A stretch of 55,984 nucleotides of DNA from a virus: positions 1-55,984 of the IMG/VR virus record IMGVR_UViG_3300042945_001953; one strand, 5' to 3'. The translations under genes were made by a program, and so were the position numbers. Below the pieces are notes generated by a model. It did no database searches. It saw only the letters and a list, made by a program, of their open reading frames with translations, and was not told the origin of the DNA. Positions within the stretch are counted from its first letter, which is position 1. Each line of letters starts with the position of its first letter. Below, piece after piece: positions 49,333-55,984 of the stretch.

Positions 49333-52300
49333 TTAGTCCGCGTCCGGGCCATACTCAGAACCGAAGAAGAAATCTCGAATTTTCTCGTACGTGCTACGCG
49401 AATCATCCGGGTCGTCTTTAAATTCTTTCTCAGCTTTAATCTTGTGTTTCTTGGGCGACAGATACTGCTGATACGCCAACCCCGGAATTGGCGTGCCTAC
49501 GTACATACGCGGCGCACGCTTACCGAACGTAAAGCTCGTTCCGGGGATGAGTTTCTTTACAGTTAAACTAGGTCCGCCAAGACTTAAATTCACAGCAAGG
49601 TTTTCAGTCATCGGAAACCGTTTGTACCAGCGAAACGCGGCCTCTTTGCCGAAGTCGGCCAGTTCTAGATTCACGCTGCCGCACTTGCAGTTCCATTTGC
49701 GCAGTGATTTGTTAATACGCGAATCCGGATCTGATTTGGCTTTGCTGCCCGTGTTCTTACTCTTCATTCCGCACATACGCGAGCAGAAAGAATTCTGCCG
49801 CTTCGCACGGTCGCCCTTCGGGTTAGACTCCGTCACGGGAGCTTTTAAGTTTCCGCCCGTAGATCTGTTGTAGCTCGCGCGGCCTTTGGCGTTTAAACCG
49901 CCTTCTTCGTTTTTACCGGCGCTACGCTGCCACGCTGGACTAGAGCCCGCAGCCTTGCCGAACGCAGTTAAATCCGCGTTTGTCTTGCTCATAAAACCGT
50001 TGTTCCACATATCCATACCCATACCAACAAGCGTGCCAACTTGACTTGGATCGCGCCCCGGGCCAGCAAAACTTAACGCCGGTACGTCATAGCCCGTCAT
50101 AGTTTTTACACCAGCTCGTATGGTGTCTTCCGGTGTTTTGACGCCGGCGATCACCTTAATCGGCGCGGGGGTTAGCTCAGCTTTGCTAGACATTAACGAC
50201 GCAGGCATTGGCCCGGGTTTAAGCGATTTTGGCGAAGTTGGAGGCGGGACTTTGCCGGCGAGATAAGTAAACTTGCCTGACCGCGCAAATCCGGGAGAAG
50301 GCGTAGTAGGAGCCGCAGGCGGTTTAGGTGTGGCTGGGGTAGGCGGCTGTACAGCTCCCATACTTTGCGCCGCTGTCTTCTTCTGCGTGCCGACTTCTCT
50401 GAGTAATTGCCGAAAGCGTTCGTTAAGCACTTCTTTCTCCTTCGATAACCGCTCGAGAATTTCGTCGCCGGTTCGTTCGCGGCGGTAGCCCATGAGCTTG
50501 CCAATAAAGCTCGGCTCTTCTGACTTTGATATAAACCGCTGCACAGCTACGTTCTTGAGCTCTTCAGGCAGGTCGTCGTGGCTGTCAAAGCGCAAACCAC
50601 GGCCCTGAGCTTGCTGTGTCCGGCTTTCGTGCCAGTGCGGGTCTAAGAGCTGGATAAGGTTCGTGCCCTTGGTCGACAGACCTTCAGCGCCAGCAGGGCC
50701 AATTAAAAGCGCGCGCAGCTTGCCCTCGTTGTAATCTTTCAGGGCCTGCTGGCGGATCTTTGTGGGTACGCCGCCGTGGAACATGCCGTGCGGGATGTTG
50801 TACTTATTCAACGCGGCAGCATAGGGCTCTAAGCCAGCGCCAATATGGTTTGAATAAATAATTGCTTTCCTGCGCGGGTCTGAATCAAGTGTTTCCCGCA
50901 GGCGCTTGTACGCTTCTTGTAATTTCCCAGATTGCTGGAACGCCTTGAACGTGTCCTTGTCAGCCCGGAATGGCAGCGGCGACACTGAGTTCTGCCGCAG
51001 TCCCGTCAAGAAGCTATTGAGTTTCGAGAGCTCGTCTTTGCTCAGCGGAAACTCTTTGTCCAGCTTCCAGAGAAAGCCCGGTGGAATTTTGGTACGCAGG
51101 GCTTTCTGAATTTTTTGCTGCGTGCCCGAGAGCGGAACGGTAATCTTCTCTTCGTTAACGTTCACGCCTTCGGGGGTCTTGCTTGGTTGATAGTCCACGT
51201 GGCCGGTAAGCGTCTGCTTTAGCTCGCGCTCGTTTTTAATGACAGGGCGCACGCCGGGCTTCACGCCAGCCAAAAAGTTAATAATACCGGGGTGGACAGT
51301 CTTGTAGCCGACGTACCTGCGCTCGAACTCTTGCGGCGAGATGTTCTTCCTAGCTACGAGAGAGATTAAGTTAGCCAAGTCACTAGGAGAATTAGTGATA
51401 GGCGAACCAGTGAGCAGCAGTAATCTCTTGGCGTTCTCAGCTACTCCCTTTGCTGCTTGAGCTGCAGAACCGCCCGGATTACGCAGCCTGTGCGCTTCGT
51501 CCATGATCACAGTCTGCGGCTGGTTGGTGAACTTCTTGCCCAGCCCAAGCCCCGTGTAAGACATAATCTCCGGCTTGCTGCCCGTGGTAAACTTCTCTAC
51601 TTCTTTTTGGAAGTTCCCCTTTAAGCTAGCCGGCGCAACGATGCCGTAGTCGTCGTTGTACTTTTGCTTGGCGGCTTCGGCAGCAGCGAGGGCCGAGAGC
51701 GATTTACCAGAACCGAGCCCGTGATAAACAATCATCCGCGGATTATCGTCATCTACGGTGTCTTGGATTCTCTGCTGGTGCTCTTGCAGCTGGACTTCGG
51801 GAAGCAGCGCGGATTGTTTGGCTAACGGTATTTTTAATGGCAACGTCATTTTGAATAACGACGGATTAGCGCCAAGTCCCTGTGATGCCGCTGCTTGCCG
51901 TGCCACAAGGTCCGAAAAGCGAAAATCGAGAACACCCTTCGAATTCATCCGCACGCCGCTGCCATACGACACACCACGACCTTGCCGCATAAGGCTTTTC
52001 CATACACGCTGCGCGGCATCTGATACTTCTGTGTCGCTTGAAATTCGTCCTCCGGGTACTTGGCGAGCCAACTCCATGTACATTTTTTTGCCGAGACCCA
52101 TTCCGCGGAACTTATCTGATAATTCCGAACGCACAATTTGCGTACGGCCAAATGGATCCACAGTTGTCTTCATAAGGCCAGCAGGCGTTTTACCAACAAA
52201 CGCGCGGTACATACCAGACGTTACACTGTCAGGCACGAGCTTGAAAAGCGCGCGTAATCTTGAGGCACTTTTTTCGTTTGCTAAATCCGCCTGATTTTGG

Positions 52301-52767
52301 TCGGTTTCGGCCTGCTTGGCCCGCTCTTGAATAAACTGCTGCATGGCTTTGTTCTTGTACGCGTCCAGCATTTCGGTCGTTGCTGGGGCTTGCTCAGGCG
52401 CGACGAGCTTACTGGGGTCGATTCCCCAGTTCCGCAGCGCCCAGCCCCTTCTTGGCGTTGGCTTTTTAGTGAATGGCCCGCCGTGACGTGACTTAAAGTT
52501 CAACCAGCGCTTCATCTGGCGCTCGTCTTCTTCGGGGATCCTTCTCCCAGACGCGTAGCGCTTGTACCACTGCGCCCAGCCCTTCGGGTCGTGCTCGGAG
52601 ACCCATTCGGGCTTCCATTCGCCCAAGCTGGCTAAACGCGGGCCTTGGCCACGATACAGGGCGTCGTAAACACCCAAGTGCTCGAGCTGCTCCGGCGTAT
52701 AGTCTGGCTGAAAACGCCCGGCTAAGTCAGCTGCCGGATTTTCAGGTTGCTCGGGGCTGTCGGGCAT
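49333..52767 (-). CDS. GNAT acetyltransferase / SNF2-type helicase / DUF6321 / DUF4236 fusion, 1144 aa
   Basis: A four-module protein. Residues about 180-275: GNAT-type acetyltransferase with KFRGMGLGKKMYMELARQVP as acetyl-CoA motif. Residues 320-760: SNF2-family ATPase with Walker A GLGSGKS (about 350), DEAH box VIMDEAHRL (about 418), GSPITNSPSDLANL and, in the second lobe, IIYSNHIGAGLEPYA and QAQGRGLRFD. Residues about 940-1020: SPAWQRSAGKNEEGGLNAKG with RQNSFCSRMCGMK, the DUF6321 signature. Residues about 1043-1100: the DUF4236-type GPSLTVKKLIPGTSFTFGKR. The lower-complexity linkers carry K-x-A motifs (FGKEA, FGKAA, LAKQS), possible cleavage sites. This is probably a DNA-remodelling or packaging-related factor. 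Confidence 0.7.
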   Translation of the reverse strand: MPDSPEQPENPAADLAGRFQPDYTPEQLEHLGVYDALYRGQGPRLASLGEWKPEWVSEHDPKGWAQWYKRYASGRRIPEEDERQMKRWLNFKSRHGGPFTKKPTPRRGWALRNWGIDPSKLVAPEQAPATTEMLDAYKNKAMQQFIQERAKQAETDQNQADLANEKSASRLRALFKLVPDSVTSGMYRAFVGKTPAGLMKTTVDPFGRTQIVRSELSDKFRGMGLGKKMYMELARQVPGGRISSDTEVSDAAQRVWKSLMRQGRGVSYGSGVRMNSKGVLDFRFSDLVARQAAASQGLGANPSLFKMTLPLKIPLAKQSALLPEVQLQEHQQRIQDTVDDDNPRMIVYHGLGSGKSLSALAAAEAAKQKYNDDYGIVAPASLKGNFQKEVEKFTTGSKPEIMSYTGLGLGKKFTNQPQTVIMDEAHRLRNPGGSAAQAAKGVAENAKRLLLLTGSPITNSPSDLANLISLVARKNISPQEFERRYVGYKTVHPGIINFLAGVKPGVRPVIKNERELKQTLTGHVDYQPSKTPEGVNVNEEKITVPLSGTQQKIQKALRTKIPPGFLWKLDKEFPLSKDELSKLNSFLTGLRQNSVSPLPFRADKDTFKAFQQSGKLQEAYKRLRETLDSDPRRKAIIYSNHIGAGLEPYAAALNKYNIPHGMFHGGVPTKIRQQALKDYNEGKLRALLIGPAGAEGLSTKGTNLIQLLDPHWHESRTQQAQGRGLRFDSHDDLPEELKNVAVQRFISKSEEPSFIGKLMGYRRERTGDEILERLSKEKEVLNERFRQLLREVGTQKKTAAQSMGAVQPPTPATPKPPAAPTTPSPGFARSGKFTYLAGKVPPPTSPKSLKPGPMPASLMSSKAELTPAPIKVIAGVKTPEDTIRAGVKTMTGYDVPALSFAGPGRDPSQVGTLVGMGMDMWNNGFMSKTNADLTAFGKAAGSSPAWQRSAGKNEEGGLNAKGRASYNRSTGGNLKAPVTESNPKGDRAKRQNSFCSRMCGMKSKNTGSKAKSDPDSRINKSLRKWNCKCGSVNLELADFGKEAAFRWYKRFPMTENLAVNLSLGGPSLTVKKLIPGTSFTFGKRAPRMYVGTPIPGLAYQQYLSPKKHKIKAEKEFKDDPDDSRSTYEKIRDFFFGSEYGPDAD

Positions 52768-52769
52768 TG

Positions 52770-53567
52770 TTATTTCTCACGGGCAGCTTCGTACTTCTTG
52801 ATCTCCGATTCTACCCAATCCGTGTATAAACTCACACGTGTATGCGCGGATTCGTCTGTATAAGTCCCGTCTGGCTTGCCGTCCTTGGCCATCAAAAACG
52901 AGTGAATTCCGGCTAATTTGTTCCCTATAAATAAGCCGCCGCCTGAATCGCCCGGTGTAATTAAGAACTCCATTACTGTTTTTTTGTACATGCTGGGATC
53001 GCACACCAAGACAGACCGCTCTAGGCTCGAGACGGTATTACTTCCAGCCCTGCGCTTACCGTCTGACGCGACCATGCCCGTGTGAAACGTGCCCTGAAAG
53101 CCAAAACCGGCGATCGTAGCTTGCTTGCCCAGCTCGTCAGAGTCTGTGTATAGCGCCGGGTAAAATTCTAATCCTAGGTCGCTCTTGGAATACCCGAGCG
53201 CGATGTCGTAATACCCGTTCCTGCCGTCGTCGAACTCGGGGTGGCTAATCACGTGGCTGAGCGGATACTCAACTGGATCTGCGTCATCGCTCAAAATAGT
53301 GGGGTCAGCCACGTTATTTACAACATGCGCAGCCGTGACAATCCAGTGCGGCTGAATCATAACAGCCGAACCATACCATGTAACAACGCGCATAGGGTCA
53401 GCCGGATTGGGCTCGCGCGACCGAATTCTTCGCACAAATGGAAACTTCTTGCCAAACTCGACGTACGTTTCGTCGGGCGTTTCGGGGTCGCGGGTGCCGG
53501 CTGATAAAACACCAGCGAGCAGAAAAAAGAAGACTAGTGTTAACAGAGTAATTTTGACGTATCGCAT
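52770..53567 (-). CDS. Secreted trypsin-like (S1) serine protease, 265 aa
   Basis: A signal peptide (YVKITLLTLVFFFLLAGVLS, cleavage near AGT) precedes a chymotrypsin-fold domain. The catalytic triad is readable: His81 in TAAHVV, Asp121 in YYDIALGY and Ser208 in PGDSGGGLFIG. The spacing is normal. No propeptide of the trypsinogen type is obvious, and the domain starts soon after the signal. AAGGAGG is a strong ribosome site. Together with the matrixin and papain-like genes this makes three unrelated protease folds outside the head-assembly one. Confidence 0.85.
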   Translation of the reverse strand: MRYVKITLLTLVFFFLLAGVLSAGTRDPETPDETYVEFGKKFPFVRRIRSREPNPADPMRVVTWYGSAVMIQPHWIVTAAHVVNNVADPTILSDDADPVEYPLSHVISHPEFDDGRNGYYDIALGYSKSDLGLEFYPALYTDSDELGKQATIAGFGFQGTFHTGMVASDGKRRAGSNTVSSLERSVLVCDPSMYKKTVMEFLITPGDSGGGLFIGNKLAGIHSFLMAKDGKPDGTYTDESAHTRVSLYTDWVESEIKKYEAAREK

Positions 53568-53635
53568 GGCGCCTCCTTGCGACGATGCGGAATGTTTATT
53601 TAATAGCCCGGCTCCGCTCTACGTATTGAGATAAT

Positions 53636-54961
53636 TTACTTCGCATGTCCTGCCATCGATTGCAGTTCTTGCTGCGATATGTGCGGAGTGGCAGGCTGAC
53701 CGGACTCACGTAAAAGTTGCATGTCATATTGCTGACCGTTGGGCGTCAGAGAAAACGCCTGACTCACCCACGGATGCTTCTCAGCTAAGAACTTATCCCA
53801 GAACATGCGCCCCATCAGGCTTTGCATGAATCCGGCGTTGGTCTGCCCGGCGTTGTAACCGTCTTCACTCGCGCTTGGTTCGCTCCACCAACTTGGGCGC
53901 AGGACGTCCATATTGGTGACGGCCTGACGCGCTGCTGCTAAGTCGCGCTTGCTCGGCGTCATGTCGTAGCGGTCGAGCGTGCGGCCTTTGTAGCTGTAAC
54001 CATACGGCTTAATATTCACCTGCTGGCCGCCGACGAGAGAATCGCTGCCTAGTACACCGGTATCTATAAACTCGCGCTTGCCGCTCTCAGTCGGAATACT
54101 TTTTCCGGGGTTTACGAGCATACCCGACGGATCACGGATAGTGCGGCCTACTGGAAGCATAAGTTGCCGGACATGCTTTTCGTAGCCCGGGTTCTTCTCG
54201 TTAAGCGAATAATAATCCGGGCCTTGGCTACCCTTATTTTTTTGCCAGTAGTCTTTTATCGGATCAGTGCTGTGAACGCCGTGCTCGATTCTGCCAAGCT
54301 CTCTGCGCGCGCCGACAATATTGTCTAACACGCCCGCGGACTCTGGCTTATCTAAACCAGTGTCTGTGAGAATCTTTTTGAGCACAGCCGGGTCGTAGCT
54401 GGGTTTGTCTAACACACCAGCGTCCCAAACATGTTTTAGGCTTCTCGGCGTCAGCTGTTTTAATTTATCGCTGGCGTCATAACCAATTGGCACGATCGAG
54501 TTTGACGCGTATCGCCGAAACCTGTCACCGGCTATGTTCGCCCCACCAGCGCCAATAGCCGCGCCTGTCAGCACTCTTTTCAACGCAGTGCTTAATCGGC
54601 TTTTGCCCTCGGGCTTTTTTGCCAGCGCGTCATAGAGTAAACCAGCGCCGCCGCCTAGCGCTCCGCCCAAGAGCATGTCTTTAGGATGAAACCCGGGGAG
54701 CTGCGCTTTGATGTCCTGCCAGCTAGCTTGTTTTTTCTTCTGCGCTTCTTGCTGGTCTTGCAGATATCGCCGGTACATCATGACTAGCCCAAGCCCGCCG
54801 ATACCCAATGCGGGCACAGCAGCTGCAAGCACGCCACCGGCGCTATCTGAGCCGTGGCCGTACGTGTTCGCAAATCCCGGCTCAGTGTTTTTGATAGCGG
54901 GATTATTGCGGGCGATTTCAGCTGCTGTGTCTACAGAAATAGGCGGAATCGGGGTGCTCAT
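53636..54961 (-). CDS. Glycine-zipper membrane-type protein, 441 aa
   Basis: Residues about 40-60 (GGVLAAAVPALGIGGLGLVM) and about 95-145 (MLLGGALGGGAGLLYDALAK, then LTGAAIGAGGANIAGDRF) are Gly-rich hydrophobic segments flanked by basic loops (MYRRYLQDQQEAQKKKQ). The long C-terminal part is soluble, with LTPRSLKHVWDAGVLDKPSY and PSASEDGYNAGQTNAG, of unknown fold. AAAGGG precedes the ATG. It is the largest member of the recurring glycine-zipper set. No catalytic motif is seen. Confidence 0.6.
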   Translation of the reverse strand: MSTPIPPISVDTAAEIARNNPAIKNTEPGFANTYGHGSDSAGGVLAAAVPALGIGGLGLVMMYRRYLQDQQEAQKKKQASWQDIKAQLPGFHPKDMLLGGALGGGAGLLYDALAKKPEGKSRLSTALKRVLTGAAIGAGGANIAGDRFRRYASNSIVPIGYDASDKLKQLTPRSLKHVWDAGVLDKPSYDPAVLKKILTDTGLDKPESAGVLDNIVGARRELGRIEHGVHSTDPIKDYWQKNKGSQGPDYYSLNEKNPGYEKHVRQLMLPVGRTIRDPSGMLVNPGKSIPTESGKREFIDTGVLGSDSLVGGQQVNIKPYGYSYKGRTLDRYDMTPSKRDLAAARQAVTNMDVLRPSWWSEPSASEDGYNAGQTNAGFMQSLMGRMFWDKFLAEKHPWVSQAFSLTPNGQQYDMQLLRESGQPATPHISQQELQSMAGHAK

Positions 54962-54995
54962 GGCGCGGCCCTTTTACGTACGACGAGAGTTTGAT

Positions 54996-55984
54996 TTATT
55001 CTTCGTCGTCGTCCCGCTTCTTCTTTTTTGGCTGATTCATGTGATACAAAAGCGCAGCCAAGCCGGCGGCGCCCAGACCAGCGCCAATTGGATACTTATT
55101 CCTGTCTAAAAAGCCCATCGCATCGCCGAACATGTCGGACCCTTCAGGCTTAGCAGTAGGAGCTGCTTTATCGCCGAATGGATCTTCGCCGCGCGCTAAC
55201 GAGCTCTGGTTGGGCGCTGCTTTAGCCAAAGGTTCGCTGTTGAGATACTTCGGGTTTGTCACGCCAGCAATCATCTGCTCGTACTTGTCGTCAAAACCCG
55301 GAGCAGCTGGGCCTTGTATCGGACCAGCCGGGGCGGGCTTAGCTGCAGACGCGGGCTGCTTGCCAAGCGGATCGACGCGTTGCGACAGTAAGCTTGTTAT
55401 TGGTTTTGCTGGTGTTGCTGTGGCTGCAGGGCTTGGAATAGCCGGTTTTGCCGGCGGGGCAAACTGTGGGCCAGACGAATCAAAATTTACGTTAGGCGTT
55501 CCGAGCACTGCGCCAAAACCGCCGTGTCCCCTAACAGGTGCGGTGACGGGTGCCGGAGGCTTCGGGCGCATATCTGGGCTAGGGAATTTTGCGGCTTGTT
55601 GCGCGCCAAACGCTGCAACAGCTCCGGGCACGCCAGCGTCTACGTTCTCCGTGGCGTAACGCGGATTGGGCAATGACTTAATCGGTGGCAGCATGTTCCG
55701 ACTGGCCTGAAACATACTTTCACTCGCGGCCGGCCCAGTTGGAGTTGGTTGCATCATCGCTTGCTGGTCTGCTGGGCTCAAGCTGTTGAATAAGCTATCG
55801 CCAAGTGCATCCGCCACTTTCATGCCGAACGCATACGCGCTCTTGGCGCCCTCTTCAGGTTGCTTAGCCTTGGCTTCGCTGTGCTCTGTCTCTGTCACGG
55901 GAGGCTTGCCAATTTCAACTGACTTTTGGCTCGCGTCTGTGACAGCCGGGCTTGCGCTGGTGTAGGGCTTCTTATTGGTCGGGC
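54996..55984 (-). CDS. Pro/Ala-rich protein with C-terminal membrane segment, N-terminus cut by the window edge
   Basis: The frame stays open through the right edge. In the window, a GTG at 55898 could be a start but has no ribosome site, and the residues before it look coding, so the protein probably begins outside the window. There is a helix (SAYAFGMKVADALGDSLFNS), a long Pro/Ala-rich disordered stretch, and a C-terminal Gly/Ala-rich hydrophobic segment (YPIGAGLGAAGLAALLYHMN) ending in Lys/Arg and acidic residues. This is again the glycine-zipper type. Function unknown. Confidence 0.55.
   Translation of the reverse strand, partial: PTNKKPYTSASPAVTDASQKSVEIGKPPVTETEHSEAKAKQPEEGAKSAYAFGMKVADALGDSLFNSLSPADQQAMMQPTPTGPAASESMFQASRNMLPPIKSLPNPRYATENVDAGVPGAVAAFGAQQAAKFPSPDMRPKPPAPVTAPVRGHGGFGAVLGTPNVNFDSSGPQFAPPAKPAIPSPAATATPAKPITSLLSQRVDPLGKQPASAAKPAPAGPIQGPAAPGFDDKYEQMIAGVTNPKYLNSEPLAKAAPNQSSLARGEDPFGDKAAPTAKPEGSDMFGDAMGFLDRNKYPIGAGLGAAGLAALLYHMNQPKKKKRDDDEE

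Overview
The window is a continuous piece of a large tailed-phage (Caudovirales) genome. Almost every protein gene lies on the minus strand, packed tightly with many 4-nt ATGA or 1-nt TAATG overlaps, so transcription runs from high to low coordinates. A phage, and not a bacterium, is shown by an HK97-type major capsid protein, a prohead protease, head-tail and virion proteins, two holin-like proteins, a PhoH ATPase and many short phage-type accessory genes. No terminase, portal or tail sheath/tube gene could be recognised; the window is not a complete genome and both edge genes are cut. No replication gene was found in it either.

The outstanding feature is a phage-encoded multisubunit-type RNA polymerase. 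One 1483-residue protein (18896..23347) carries a whole beta-like part fused to the N-terminal half of beta prime, including the catalytic ADFDGD loop. A second protein (15375..17237, 620 residues) carries the rest of beta prime (bridge helix, trigger loop, C-terminal part). Three genes (a methyltransferase-like protein, a Pro/Ala-rich protein and an 80-residue protein) sit between the halves. A lineage of Caudovirales with a deep-branching multisubunit RNA polymerase has been reported from metagenomes (from memory: Weinheimer and Aylward 2020), and this window may belong to it.

Layout, from right (transcribed first) to left. 46.6-56 kb: glycine-zipper membrane proteins, a secreted trypsin-like protease, a GNAT-SNF2 helicase-DUF6321-DUF4236 fusion, a zincin-like protein, an HNH nuclease, an AlkB-like dioxygenase. 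40.2-46.5 kb: cupin, a 1237-residue low-complexity protein with 58-residue tandem repeats, PhoH, a nuclease-like protein, a ferritin-like protein, tRNA-Ser(UGA). 35.7-40 kb: a trifunctional glycosyltransferase-methyltransferase-glycosyltransferase, a GT9-like enzyme, PD-(D/E)XK and HAD proteins. 33.5-35.7 kb: an actin/Hsp70-fold ATPase next to a membrane-anchored partner, a highly structured noncoding RNA, a holin-like protein. 25.5-33.5 kb: a 2H phosphoesterase-double Nudix protein, then a probable lysis/entry block with a second holin-like protein, a matrixin metalloprotease with cysteine switch and a papain-like protease. 15.3-25.5 kb: RNA polymerase and small membrane proteins. 0-15.3 kb: virion assembly genes (prohead protease, scaffold-like protein, decoration-like protein, capsid, neck-like proteins).

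The host is not given by the sequence. The load of secreted proteases and of eukaryote-like domains fits a bacterium with a protein-rich envelope, and several families remind me of Planctomycetes and their phages, but that is a weak inference.
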